From Ferrovibrio sp. (GTDB lineage: Bacteria > Pseudomonadota > Alphaproteobacteria > Ferrovibrionales > Ferrovibrionaceae): 64,000 nucleotides of DNA. The notes under the pieces are model-generated. The model saw only the letters and a program-made list of their open reading frames with translations, was not told the origin of the DNA and did not search any database. The DNA is taken from contig NZ_JAGOLP010000015.1 in the NCBI RefSeq assembly GCF_017994015.1, positions 1 through 64,000 of the forward strand, in the 5' to 3' direction. Each line of letters starts with the position of its first letter. The first letter of the stretch is position 1. Made by a program: the position numbers and the translations under genes. Shown here piece after piece: positions 46,178 to 56,620 of this stretch.

Positions 46178-48748
46178 ATGACAGTGACAGCAGATGGCGC
46201 GAGCGATGCGTTTGGCGCCACCGATCGCCGCCTGGGGCTTTCCAGCAGCGAAGCCGCCGCGCGCCTGAAGGCCGAGGGCCACAATGAATTACCGCAGCCT
46301 TTGCGCCGCACCCGGCTCCGCATTGTGCTGGAGGTGATCCGCCAGCCGATGTTTGGCCTGTTGCTGGCCGCTGGTGCGATCTATCTGGTGCTGGGCGATG
46401 CCGGCGAGGCGCTGATCCTGTTCTGCTTCGCCACGCTTTCGGTATCCATCGCCGTGATCCAGGAAAGCCGCACCGAGCGTGTGCTGGAAGCCCTGCGCGA
46501 TCTGACCAGCCCGCGCGCCCTGGTGCTGCGCGATGGCGAGCGGCGCCGCATCCCCGGCGTTGAAGTGGTGCGCGGCGACCTGCTGCTGCTGGCGGAGGGC
46601 GACCGTATTCCCGCCGATGCGATCCTGATCGACGGCCAGGGTATCAGCGTGGATGAATCGCTGCTGACCGGCGAGTCCGTGCCGGTGCGCAAACGCCCGG
46701 CCACGGTGAGCATTCCGCCGCCAGGGCATCCAGGCGGCGAGGATCAGCCTTATCTTTATGCCGGGGCCTTGCTGGTGGCCGGCCAGGGCCTTGCCGAAGT
46801 GCGGGCCACCGGCGCCTATAGCGAGATCGGCAAGCTGGGACAGGCGCTGGGCCAGATTGAGAGCGAAACGCCACGGCTGGCGCGTGAATTACGCGGCCTG
46901 GTGCGCGGCTTTGCCATTCTGGCGCTGCTGGTCAGCCTGTTGGCCATGCTGCTGTTTGGCCTGCTGCGCGGCGGCTGGCTGGATGCGCTGCTGGGCGGCA
47001 TCGCGCTGGGCATGTCGATGCTGCCGGAGGAAATCCCGCTGGTGCTGACGGTGTTCATGGCGATGGGCGCATGGCGCATCTCGCAGGCCCGGGTGCTGAC
47101 CCGCCGCGCCGCTGCCATAGAAGCGCTGGGCGCTGCCACCGTGTTATGCACCGACAAGACCGGCACGCTGACGCAGAACAGCATGAAGATTGTGGCGATG
47201 TATTGCGGCGATACCATGCTCGATCTGAGCATCGCCGACGACACGCCGCTACCGCAGCCTTTTGCCGATCTGGCGGCCTGCGGCATCCTGGCCAGCAAGC
47301 CGCAGCCGTTTGATCCGATGGAAAAAGCTTTTCATGCCCTGGCGCCGCGCCTGTCGGCGCCGCCGGCCGAGGGCCATGTGCTGCTGCATGAATTTGCGCT
47401 CAGCCCCGATCTGCTGGCGATGACCAATCTGTGGCATAGCGAAGGCGCGGCCGAAGCGCTGGTGACGGCCAAAGGCGCGCCGGAAGCCATCGCCAAGCTA
47501 TGCCATCTGGATGCCGAAGCCGTGGCCCGGCTGCATATTGCTGTGGAGACAATGGCGGCGCAGGGCATGCGGGTGCTGGCCGTGGCCCAGGCCAGCCATG
47601 GCTGTGATGCGGCGATGCCGCAAAGCCAGAGCGGATTTGACTTCCGCTTGCTGGGCCTGGTTGGCCTGGCCGATCCGCTGCGCCCCAGTGTGCCGGCCGC
47701 CGTGCAGGATTGCCGCGCCGCCGGCATCCGCGTGATGATGATCACCGGCGACTATCCCGCCACCGCCGCCGCCATCGCGCGCCAGGCCGGCATTGATGCC
47801 GAGCATGTGGTGACCGGCGCCGACATGGCGCAACTGGATGATGCCGCGCTGGGCGAAAAGCTGCGCCGCGCCACAGTTTTCGCCCGCATTCTGCCACAGC
47901 AGAAGCTGCGCCTGGTGCGGCTGCTGCAAGGCCAGGGCGAGATCGTGGCGATGACCGGCGATGGTGTGAATGACGCGCCGTCGCTGAAGGCGGCACATAT
48001 CGGCATCGCCATGGGCGGGCGCGGCACCGATGTGGCGCGCGAAGCGTCGTCCATCGTGCTGCTGGATGATGATTTCGCCTCCATCGCCCGCACCATCCGG
48101 CTGGGCCGCCGCATCTACGACAATCTGCGCAAGGCCATCGGCTATATCCTGGCTGTGCATGTGCCGATTGCCGCCATGGCCTTGCTGCCGCTGGTCTTCG
48201 GCTGGCCGCTGGTGCTGCTGCCGATCCATATTGCCATTCTTGAAATGGTTATCGACCCGATCTGCTCGGTGGTTTTTGAAGCGGAGGCAGAGGAGAAGGA
48301 TGTGATGCAGCGCCCGCCACGCGCGCCTGACAGTCCGCTTTTCTCTGGCGCGCTGGCGGCCTGGAGCCTGCTGCAAGGTTTGCTGGCGGCTGGCCTGGTG
48401 GCAGTGCTTTATGCCTGGTCGCTGGCCGGCGGCATGGCCGAGGGTGAAGCCCGCGCCATGGCCTTCACCGCCATTGTCACCACCAATCTGGCGCTGCTAT
48501 TTGTCAATCGCAGTTTCGGGCTTTCCGTGCTGGGGGCATTGGACCATGCCAGCCGGCTGCAATTGCTGGTGCTCGGCGGCATTATCGGCTTGCTCAGCAT
48601 AGCGCTGGCCTGGCCGGCGGCGCGGGGCATGCTGCGTTTTGCACCGCTGACGCTGAACGACCTGCTGCTCTGCCTGGGCGGCGCTCTGCTGCTGCTATTG
48701 CTGCTCACCGGCCTCAAGCCATTCTGGCGCCGCCGGCTGCAATCCTGA
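46178..48748 (+). CDS. Cation-translocating P-type ATPase (P2-like)
   Basis: 856-residue inner-membrane pump. The actuator domain holds LLTGESVPV; phosphorylation Asp326 lies in CTDKTGTLTQN; the hinge is MTGDGVNDAPSLKAAHIGIAMGG. Helix 4 has PEEIPLVLTVFMA, seen in a bacterial group related to Ca2+ and H+ ATPases (PacL/Pma-like) rather than heavy-metal pumps, and no N-terminal metal-binding CxxC is present. The C-terminus has about six helices. The ion is not fixed by sequence; Ca2+, Mn2+ or H+ are candidates. Confidence 0.9.
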   Translation: MTVTADGASDAFGATDRRLGLSSSEAAARLKAEGHNELPQPLRRTRLRIVLEVIRQPMFGLLLAAGAIYLVLGDAGEALILFCFATLSVSIAVIQESRTERVLEALRDLTSPRALVLRDGERRRIPGVEVVRGDLLLLAEGDRIPADAILIDGQGISVDESLLTGESVPVRKRPATVSIPPPGHPGGEDQPYLYAGALLVAGQGLAEVRATGAYSEIGKLGQALGQIESETPRLARELRGLVRGFAILALLVSLLAMLLFGLLRGGWLDALLGGIALGMSMLPEEIPLVLTVFMAMGAWRISQARVLTRRAAAIEALGAATVLCTDKTGTLTQNSMKIVAMYCGDTMLDLSIADDTPLPQPFADLAACGILASKPQPFDPMEKAFHALAPRLSAPPAEGHVLLHEFALSPDLLAMTNLWHSEGAAEALVTAKGAPEAIAKLCHLDAEAVARLHIAVETMAAQGMRVLAVAQASHGCDAAMPQSQSGFDFRLLGLVGLADPLRPSVPAAVQDCRAAGIRVMMITGDYPATAAAIARQAGIDAEHVVTGADMAQLDDAALGEKLRRATVFARILPQQKLRLVRLLQGQGEIVAMTGDGVNDAPSLKAAHIGIAMGGRGTDVAREASSIVLLDDDFASIARTIRLGRRIYDNLRKAIGYILAVHVPIAAMALLPLVFGWPLVLLPIHIAILEMVIDPICSVVFEAEAEEKDVMQRPPRAPDSPLFSGALAAWSLLQGLLAAGLVAVLYAWSLAGGMAEGEARAMAFTAIVTTNLALLFVNRSFGLSVLGALDHASRLQLLVLGGIIGLLSIALAWPAARGMLRFAPLTLNDLLLCLGGALLLLLLLTGLKPFWRRRLQS

Positions 48749-49093
48749 TCACGGCGCCGGCGCGCGGTCCTGATAGCTGGAGGTGACGGTGAGCGGGCTG
48801 CTGCCGGTATTGCGCACGCTGACAAAACCCCGGCTGCGCAGCGGGCCATAGATTTCCGTGCTCTGCCCAGGCGCCAGTTCCAGCTTGCGGCCTACCGGCG
48901 CATCCAGTTCGATACTGCCTGGCTGGCTGCCGGTATTGGCCACGATGATGCTGGTGTAGCTGCCCTGGCTGCTGACATCGATATTAGCCTGCGCCCCGGG
49001 CGCCAGGCGATATTGGCCGGCATGGGCAGCATAGGAAGCGACGATGAGCGCCAGCGTGACGGCGCTGGCCAGAAGTGTGCTGCGGAGTGACAT
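48749..49093 (-). CDS. Small exported protein, unknown
   Basis: 114-residue product with a clear Sec signal (MSLRSTLLASAVTLALIVAS, cleavage after AHA). The mature part is about 90 residues, all-beta in look: QYRLAPGAQANIDVSSQG, SIIVANTGSQPGSIEL, then SVRNTGSSPLTVTSSYQ. This hints at a small immunoglobulin-like or cell-surface beta domain. I chose the ATG at 49093 for the signal peptide; an upstream ATG at 49192 would bury it. It is convergent with the P-type ATPase gene. No family named. Confidence 0.7.
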   Translation of the reverse strand: MSLRSTLLASAVTLALIVASYAAHAGQYRLAPGAQANIDVSSQGSYTSIIVANTGSQPGSIELDAPVGRKLELAPGQSTEIYGPLRSRGFVSVRNTGSSPLTVTSSYQDRAPAP

Positions 49094-49285
49094 GACGTTA
49101 ACCTGCTTTCTGCCCATTCCGGGCCGCCCCGTTTCCGGGCCGTGTTGACTTGCCGCATCAGATGGACCGCCCTGGCGTGATGTAAATCCCATCCAGGGGC
49201 AATAGCGCCGGGCTTGTAGCCATCGTCACAGCGGCCAGGGGATCAAACGGCAAATCCTGGTTTCAGGCCATTATACAGAAGGTTA

Positions 49286-49315
49286 TTGACTCATCCCTTA
49301 TGGCGATAGAATAGT
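49286..49315 (+). promoter_or_regulatory. Possible promoter for the lipoprotein cluster
   Basis: TTGACT (49286-49291) and AATAGT (49310-49315), 18-bp spacer, in the AT-rich gap before the first lipoprotein gene. The -10 is weak. Confidence 0.32.
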
Positions 49316-49362
49316 ATTGCTCAAACACCAATAAATTATGCTTTTGGGGGATTTCGCTACCA

Positions 49363-49863
49363 ATGCCGAAGCCCTGCCCACCAGTTTTACCAAGCCGGCT
49401 TGGCACTGCTCTGCTGGCTCTGACGGGCCTTGCCGCCTGCTCGGTGGATGGTTATGGCCTCAGCGCCACCAGGGTCAGCCAGGGTGACGGCGCCCTGGTT
49501 GTCGAAATCTACAGCCTGGGCGCCAATCTGCGGCTGCAATCCGGCGATCAGGGCTTTGGCCTCGGAGCCAGTAGGCGCTCCTATGTATTCCCTGTCGAGC
49601 AAGCCGCCAAGCTTGCGCCGGGCTGGCATTATTTCCTGATCGATCTGCCGGCTTTGCCGCCAGTGGCGATGCGCGGCACCAGCTATGGCCTTGATATGCA
49701 GGCTGGCCCGCTCCAGACCGGCCTCAGCCTCGGCTTCAGCGAAACCGTCCTGGCCAGCCAGCCGCCGGCGGAAGGTTCGCTGCTGATGCAGCTCAGTTTC
49801 CATCCCGACCTGCCCGCCCTGACCCGGCTTTCCTATTGCCGAAAGGACTCCATGCCATGTTGA
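49363..49863 (+). CDS. Putative lipoprotein A of a three-lipoprotein cluster
   Basis: 166-residue protein with a lipoprotein signal (LLALTGLAAC, lipid-bearing Cys26). The mature part has beta strands (GALVVEIYSLGANLRLQ) and the segment G68-A-S-R-R ... P77 that resembles a G-x-x-R ... P turn in the next two lipoproteins. No known domain. Its stop overlaps the next start by 7 bp. It probably sits in the inner or outer membrane facing the periplasm. Confidence 0.72.
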   Translation: MPKPCPPVLPSRLGTALLALTGLAACSVDGYGLSATRVSQGDGALVVEIYSLGANLRLQSGDQGFGLGASRRSYVFPVEQAAKLAPGWHYFLIDLPALPPVAMRGTSYGLDMQAGPLQTGLSLGFSETVLASQPPAEGSLLMQLSFHPDLPALTRLSYCRKDSMPC

Positions 49864-50255
49864 AAGCCCGCCTTCCGGGCCTGTTGCTGCTTGCCGCCAG
49901 CCTTGCCGGATGCAGCGACAGAGCGCCGCTTTATATCGTCAGCCATTCCGTCGTCGGCGTGAATGCGGCAGTCAGCCCACAGATGTCATCCGGCCATCTG
50001 ATCATCGGCTATGACCGCAAGTTCAGCACCAATCCGCCGCGCAGTGTGGTGGATACGGCAAATACCGGCGAGAAGGAAACCATGTCGGTGCTGAACTGCA
50101 CCGAAGTGACGGTGGAGGGCATTTTCCTCACCAGTTTCCGCGAGCATCTCGCCACCGGCAAGGCCGCCATCGACCTGGCGCAGAATCTGAAAGGTGATGC
50201 CGAAGCTGCCAACAAATTCTTTGAATGCAGCAGCACGACCGGGAGCGGGAGCTGA
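49857..50255 (+). CDS. Putative lipoprotein B
   Basis: 132 residues with a short lipoprotein signal (LLLLAASLAGC, lipid Cys19). The mature protein has VNAAVSPQMSSGHLIIGYDRKF (quoted in parts elsewhere), with G51-Y-D-R-K-F and P60. Its C-terminal half, FLTSFREHLATGKAAIDLAQ, is similar in pattern to lipoprotein C, so the two look paralogous. AGGA lies upstream of the ATG. Lipoprotein C starts 5 bp after its stop. Function unknown. Confidence 0.75.
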   Translation: MLKARLPGLLLLAASLAGCSDRAPLYIVSHSVVGVNAAVSPQMSSGHLIIGYDRKFSTNPPRSVVDTANTGEKETMSVLNCTEVTVEGIFLTSFREHLATGKAAIDLAQNLKGDAEAANKFFECSSTTGSGS

Positions 50256-50260
50256 ACGCC

Positions 50261-50872
50261 ATGGAAAAAACCACGACCTGCGCCCTGTTGTTGCTGACCC
50301 TGTTGCTCGGCGGCTGCGAAAACAACCTGATCTTCATGGAACGCAGCGGCTTCAATCTTGCCATCGACGTGAATGAGAATCCGGTAACTCCGGTGCATGT
50401 GAATGCCGGCATGATGCGCAGCATTGTGGCTCTGGTGCCGGGACGCGCCAACGATAATAGCGGCGAAGCCGTGTCGCTGATCTCAGGCTATGATCTGGCA
50501 TATGAAGACAAGGCCGGCGGTTTCTTCAACGACAAGCTGGTGATCCGCAGCCAGTTTGCCTCTGGCGCCGCTGCCAACAAGATTGCCGAATCGCCGGATA
50601 TCGCCAAGAAGATCGTCAACCCGACCCTGACCGTGATGCTGTCCAAGGATGTTGAAACCCGTGCGGCAGCAGCGCGCACCAAGATAGTTGGCCTGTCTGA
50701 CGCGAATACACTGACGCTGGTGCAGGCGCTCAACAACGACAAGGCCATCAGCAAAAAATTCAATGGCAGCAATGCAGCAGCGGCAAAGCAGGAATTGCGG
50801 GGCTATGTCGGCAGCATCAACTCTGAGGCTGCGTTGCTGCCGATTGAGGCGCAGTTGAAGAATTTCCCCTGA
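50261..50872 (+). CDS. Putative lipoprotein C
   Basis: 203 residues with a lipoprotein signal (LLLLTLLLGGC, lipid Cys19). Residues 30-60 (FNLAIDVNENP, VHVNAGMMRSIVALVP) and about 65-120 (SLISGYDLAYED, VIRSQFASGAAANKIAES) mirror lipoprotein B. A longer helical tail follows (AAAARTKIVGLSDANTLTLVQ). The ATG at 50261 has GGGAGC upstream; the longer frame from 50225 would destroy the signal. No known family. Confidence 0.75.
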   Translation: MEKTTTCALLLLTLLLGGCENNLIFMERSGFNLAIDVNENPVTPVHVNAGMMRSIVALVPGRANDNSGEAVSLISGYDLAYEDKAGGFFNDKLVIRSQFASGAAANKIAESPDIAKKIVNPTLTVMLSKDVETRAAAARTKIVGLSDANTLTLVQALNNDKAISKKFNGSNAAAAKQELRGYVGSINSEAALLPIEAQLKNFP

Positions 50873-50888
50873 TCCGGAGAGCCCCCTC

Positions 50889-51176
50889 ATGCCCTCAAGC
50901 GCCTTCGCCCTGGAAAAAACCATCGCCCTGCCGGCCCTGCAAGCCCATGTCAATCAGCGCCAGAATACCTATGGCGGTGCCTTGATCGCGCTATGTGTGG
51001 CGCCGGATGATGCGGTGAATCTGTTCATCCTTCAGGATGCCGCTGCACCCGCCCCGGCGGTGACACTGGCCTTGATACCAGCGCCGGATGCACCGGTGCC
51101 GGATGGAAAAACCCTGATCTGCACCGGATTTCTCTATATCGGCAACGAACAGCAATTCGTCGCCGCCTATCGCTGA
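50889..51176 (+). CDS. Small soluble protein at the end of the lipoprotein cluster
   Basis: 95-residue product starting MPSSAFALEKTIALPALQAHV, with no signal peptide or membrane helix. It is mostly hydrophobic and acidic, with beta-like stretches (GGALIALCVAPDDAVNLFIL and TLICTGFLYIGNEQQFV). GGAGAG precedes the ATG, 17 bp after lipoprotein C, so it is probably on the same transcript. No family recognised. Confidence 0.68.
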   Translation: MPSSAFALEKTIALPALQAHVNQRQNTYGGALIALCVAPDDAVNLFILQDAAAPAPAVTLALIPAPDAPVPDGKTLICTGFLYIGNEQQFVAAYR

Positions 51177-51327
51177 GCCGGCTGTAGATTCCTGTTCCAT
51201 AATTTGCGGCACAACATGTATGCGCGCATATAAACCGTTGCGCCCTGGCCCCTGCCTGGATGACAATGCTGTTAACGGGGCGGCACGGAACGCCGCTCTG
51301 ACAGAATCAGGCAACAGGGGAACAACA

Positions 51328-52866
51328 ATGCAAGCATCCGTATGGCGCGCTGGTCTGATGGCGGCGGTGGCCTTTGCCGGCCTTGGCGCCGGCCTGGGCA
51401 GCAGCCCGGCCTTGGCCGACAAGAAGAACAACACCGTCCGTTTCGTCTACGACCAGGTGCCGGAGAATGTTGACCCATTCTTCAACAATGTGCGCATCGG
51501 CGTGATCATCGGCCAGCATGTCTGGGACACCCTGGTCTACCGCGACCCCAATACCAACGAATATAAGGGCCAGCTGGCCAGCGGCTGGCGCCAGATTGAC
51601 GACCGCACAACCGAATTCGACCTGCGCCAGGGCATCAAATTCCATAACGGCGAGGAATTCGACGCCGACGATGTGGTCTACACACTGAATTTCATCGCCA
51701 AGCCGGAAAACAAGGTGGTGACCCAATCCAACGTGAATTGGATCGAAAAGGCCGAAAAGGTCGACAAGTATAAGGTGCGCGTCGTCACCAAGGCGGTTTT
51801 CCCGCCGATCCTGGAATATCTGTCCGGCCCGGTGGTGATCCATCCCAATCAGTATTACGAGCAGGTTGGCCCGCGCGGCCAGAATGAAAAACCGGTTGGC
51901 TCGGGGCCGTTCCGCGTCACCCAGCATGTCGCCGGCAAATCGATCACGCTGGAGCGCAACAAGGACTATTTCAAGGAAAGCCCGAAGGGCGCCTCCAAGA
52001 TCGAGAAGATCGAAATCCGCTTCATCCCGGATCGCCAGACCCAGCTTGCCGAACTGATGAGCCGGGGCGCCGATTTCCTGATGCATGTGCCGAAGGATCA
52101 GGCCGACCAGCTCAAGGGCCAGCCCGGCCTACAGGTGGTGAGCGGCGAAACCATGCGCATCGTGTTCATGCAGATGAACAGCCAGGCCGAAAGCGCCTTC
52201 CCGGCGCTGAAGGATATCCGGGTGCGCCAGGCGATCAACCATGCCATCGACAAGCAGGCCATGGTGAAGGCGCTGGTGGGCGAAGGCTCGCGCGTGCTGC
52301 ACACCATCTGCTTCCCGACCCAGGTCGGCTGCACCGACGAGGGCGCCAAGCGCTATGAATATGATCCGGCCAAGGCCAAGAAGCTGCTGGCCGAGGCGGG
52401 CTATCCGGATGGCCTGGAATTGCCCTTCGTGGCCTATCGCGAGCGCCATCAGACCGAGGCGATCATCGGCTACCTCAAGGCGGTGGGCATCAAGGCCAAC
52501 CTGAATTTCCTGCAATATGCCGCCATGCGCGAGCAGATCAGGGGCAACAAGGCGGGGCTGACGCACCAGACCTGGGGTTCCTTCTCGGTCAACGACGTGT
52601 CGGCCTCAACCCCGAACTATTACGCCTTCGAGGGTGAGGACATCACCCGCGACGAGAAGGTGCGCGACCTGCTGAAAAAGGGCAATACCACGGTGGAGCC
52701 GGTGGCACGCAAGGCGGCCTATCGCGAGGCGCTGACCATCATCGCCGAGCAGGCCTATGCCGTGCCGCTGTATTCGCTGCCGGTATTCTACGTCGCCACC
52801 TCGGACCTGGTGTTCAAGGCCTATCCGGATGAAATGCCGCGTTTCTGGGAAATGACCTGGAAGTAA
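51328..52866 (+). CDS. Peptide ABC transporter substrate-binding protein (SBP_bac_5)
   Basis: 512-residue periplasmic binding protein of the DppA/OppA/GsiB family. The signal peptide runs to about PALA-DKK. Family segments are VYRDPNTNEYKGQLASGW, GIKFHNGEEFDADDVVYTLN, GSGPFRV and RVRQAINHAIDKQAMV. The ATG at 51328 has AGGGGAAC upstream. First gene of a six-gene operon. Because a gamma-glutamyltransferase ends that operon, gamma-glutamyl peptides such as glutathione are a plausible ligand. Confidence 0.94.
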   Translation: MQASVWRAGLMAAVAFAGLGAGLGSSPALADKKNNTVRFVYDQVPENVDPFFNNVRIGVIIGQHVWDTLVYRDPNTNEYKGQLASGWRQIDDRTTEFDLRQGIKFHNGEEFDADDVVYTLNFIAKPENKVVTQSNVNWIEKAEKVDKYKVRVVTKAVFPPILEYLSGPVVIHPNQYYEQVGPRGQNEKPVGSGPFRVTQHVAGKSITLERNKDYFKESPKGASKIEKIEIRFIPDRQTQLAELMSRGADFLMHVPKDQADQLKGQPGLQVVSGETMRIVFMQMNSQAESAFPALKDIRVRQAINHAIDKQAMVKALVGEGSRVLHTICFPTQVGCTDEGAKRYEYDPAKAKKLLAEAGYPDGLELPFVAYRERHQTEAIIGYLKAVGIKANLNFLQYAAMREQIRGNKAGLTHQTWGSFSVNDVSASTPNYYAFEGEDITRDEKVRDLLKKGNTTVEPVARKAAYREALTIIAEQAYAVPLYSLPVFYVATSDLVFKAYPDEMPRFWEMTWK

Positions 52867-52885
52867 CCGGCCGAGGCCAAGCCCG

Positions 52886-53803
52886 ATGCTGATTTTTATT
52901 GCCAAACGGCTTGGCCTTGCCCTGCTGGTGGCACTCACCGTGTCGGTGGTGTGCTTCCTGCTGGTGCGCCTCTCCGGCGATGTGGCTGCGGCCCTCGCCG
53001 GCGAGGGCGCGCGCCAGGCCGATATCGATACCGTGCGCAAGAATTACGGCCTCGACCGGCCGTTGATCGTGCAATATCTGGAATGGCTCTGGCGCACCTT
53101 GCAGGGCGATTTCGGCATGTCGCTGTATTTCAAGACCGAAGTCACCGCCCTGGTGCTCGACAAGCTGCCCACCACGCTGATGCTGGGCTTCTCGGCGCTG
53201 CTGTTTGCGCTTGGCATCTCGATCCCGCTGGGCGTTTGCGCCGCCATCTTTGCCAATAGCTGGATCGACCGCGTGGCGCTTGGCATTGCCGTGCTGGGTC
53301 AGGCATTGCCGAATTTTTTCTTTGCGCTGCTGCTGATCATGCTGTTTTCGATCCAGCTGCGCTGGCTGCCGGTTTCCGGCAGTGATAGCTGGCTGCATTT
53401 TGTCATGCCCACCATCGCGCTGGGCTATTATATCGCGCCGGCCTTCATGCGCCTGGTGCGCGCCGGCATGATCGAAGTGCTATCGGCAGATTATATCCGC
53501 ACCGCCCGCGCCAAGGGGCTGAACGAAGGCATGGTGGTCTTCAAGCACGGCCTGCGCAACGCTGCTATCCCGGTGGTGGCGCTGGCCGCTGTGCAGCTCG
53601 GTTTCCTGCTTGGCGGCTCGGTGGTGATCGAGGCGATCTTCGCCCTCGATGGCCTGGGCTATCTGGCTTATCAGAGCATCGTCTACAAGGATTTCCCGGT
53701 CACACAATCGGTGGTCATGCTGTTATCGGTATTCTATGTGCTGCTCACCCTGCTCGCCGATCTGGCCAATGCCTGGCTCGATCCGCGCATCCGGGTGTCG
53801 TGA
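52886..53803 (+). CDS. Peptide ABC transporter permease (DppB-type)
   Basis: 305-residue inner-membrane permease with six helices. It shows the DppB N-terminus (LIFIAKRLGLALLVALTVSV), the NYGLDRPLIVQYLEWL loop, and the EAA motif TARAKGLNEGMVVFKHGLRN. It starts 19 bp after the binding protein. Confidence 0.95.
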   Translation: MLIFIAKRLGLALLVALTVSVVCFLLVRLSGDVAAALAGEGARQADIDTVRKNYGLDRPLIVQYLEWLWRTLQGDFGMSLYFKTEVTALVLDKLPTTLMLGFSALLFALGISIPLGVCAAIFANSWIDRVALGIAVLGQALPNFFFALLLIMLFSIQLRWLPVSGSDSWLHFVMPTIALGYYIAPAFMRLVRAGMIEVLSADYIRTARAKGLNEGMVVFKHGLRNAAIPVVALAAVQLGFLLGGSVVIEAIFALDGLGYLAYQSIVYKDFPVTQSVVMLLSVFYVLLTLLADLANAWLDPRIRVS

Positions 53804-54695
53804 TGAGCAGCAGCGAGGCGCTTCCCGCCGCAATGCCCGAGCCAAGCCAGCGCCAGCGTTTGCTGCGCCGGCTGCGCGGCAATCACAGCCTGATTTTTGG
53901 CGGCGGCCTGCTGCTGCTGATCGTGCTGGTGGCGCTGTTTGCGCCTTTGTTGGCGCCGCATGATCCTTATGCGCAGGATCTGACGCGCCGGCTGATCCCG
54001 CCTTTCTGGCATGAAAAAGGCCAGTGGGCGCATCCGCTCGGCACCGACAATCTGGGCCGCGACTATCTCTCGCGCAGCCTGTATGGCGCCCGCATCTCGC
54101 TGCTGATCGGGCTTTCGGTGGTGGCAATTTCCGGCACCATCGGCACGGCTATGGGCATGTGCGCCGGCTATTTCGGCGGCCGCATCGACATGCTGATCAC
54201 CTTTTTCACCACCACGCGGCTGGCCATGCCGGTGATCCTGTTCGCGCTGGCCGTGGTGGCTTTGCTCGGCTCGTCGCTGCCGGTGGTGATCATCACGCTC
54301 GGGCTGCTGAAATGGGATCGCTTTGCTGTGGTGATGCGCAGCGCCACGCAGCAAACCCGCTCGCAGGATTACATTGCCGCCGCCGAGGCCGCCGGCGCTT
54401 CCACGCCGCGTATTGTGCTGGGCGAAGTGCTGCCCAATGTGGCGCCGCATCTGATCGTGATCGCCACGCTGGAAGCCGCCAGCGCCATCCTGTTGGAAGC
54501 CGCCCTCTCCTTCCTCGGTCTTGGTGTGCAGCCGCCGCTGCCATCCTGGGGCCTGATGATCTCGGAAGCCAAGAGCTATATGTTTTTCAGCTTCTGGCTG
54601 ATCGCGATTCCCGGCAGTGCCCTGGCTTTGCTAGTGTTTTCGATCAACCTGGCCGGCGACGGCCTGCGCGACCTGCTGGCGCCGGAGGGCCGCTC

Positions 54696-54699
<4 letters not shown>
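53803..54699 (+). CDS. Peptide ABC transporter permease (DppC-type)
   Basis: 298-residue partner permease. The N-terminal soluble stretch is followed by FGGGLLLLIVLVALFAPL, the HPLGTDNLGRDYLSR motif typical of DppC, and the EAA segment AAAEAAGASTPRIVLGEVLPN. The ATG at 53803 overlaps the DppB stop (TGATG); a GTG one codon earlier is possible. Confidence 0.95.
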
Positions 54700-55657
<958 letters not shown>

Positions 55658-55661
<4 letters not shown>

Positions 55662-56620
55662 CCACCGCCCTGCTCAGCGCCAGCGCCGTCACCAAAAGCT
55701 TCACCGTCAGCCAGGGCGTGTTCAAGCCCAGCCGCAAGCTGCATGCGGTGAATGGCGTTGACCTGACCATCGAACGCGGCGATGTGCTCGGCATCGTCGG
55801 CGAAAGCGGCTGTGGCAAATCCACCCTGGCCCGCATCCTGCTGGGCCTGCTCAAGCCCGATGCTGGCAGCATCGCCCTGGATGGCCAGCCGCTGGCGGGC
55901 ATGGACCGCCGCGCCATTGCGCGCCGCGTGCAGCCGATCTTCCAGGACCCATATTCTTCGCTCAATCCGCGCCGCAGCCTGGCCTCGCTGGTGGCCCTGC
56001 CGCTGGAAGTGCATGGCATTGGCACTGCCGCCGAGCGGCGCCGCAAGGCCATCGACATGCTGGAACGGGTCGGCCTGGCCAGCCGCTTCGCCGACCGCTA
56101 TGCGCGCGAGCTTTCCGGCGGTCAGCGCCAGCGTGTCGCTATCGCCCGCGCCCTGGTGATGCAGCCGGATATCGTGATCTGCGACGAGCCGACCTCGGCG
56201 CTCGATGTCTCGGTACAGTCGCAGATCATCAACCTGCTGCTTGATCTGCGCCGCGACTTCAATCTGACTTATGTATTCATCAGCCACAATCTGGCAGTGG
56301 TGGAGCATATCGCCACCAAAGTGGCGGTGATGTATCTCGGCCGCGTGGTGGAACAGGCCGAGACGGCCAAACTTTTCGCCAGCCCGCGCCACCCCTACAC
56401 CAAGGCCCTGCTGGCTTCGGTACTGACCCCGGAACCCGGCCTGGGCATTCCCGATACCGGGCTTGGCCTGGCATTCCCGGATCCGTTCAATCCGCCGCCT
56501 GGCTGCCCATTCCATCCGCGCTGCGCCGATGCCATAAACACCTGCCGCGCCGAGATGCCGAAACTGGTGGATGGCGCCGCCTGCCATGTCTTTGCTTCTG
56601 GAGTCTCGTCTCATGCGTGA
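55658..56620 (+). CDS. Peptide ABC transporter ATP-binding protein (DppF-type)
   Basis: 320-residue second ATPase with Walker A GESGCGKSTL, Q-loop FQDPYSSLNPR, signature LSGGQRQRV, Walker B IVICDEPTSALDV and the C-terminal Cys-containing segment CPFHPRCADAINTC. Its stop lies 8 bp inside the gamma-glutamyltransferase gene, so transporter and enzyme are coupled. Confidence 0.95.
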
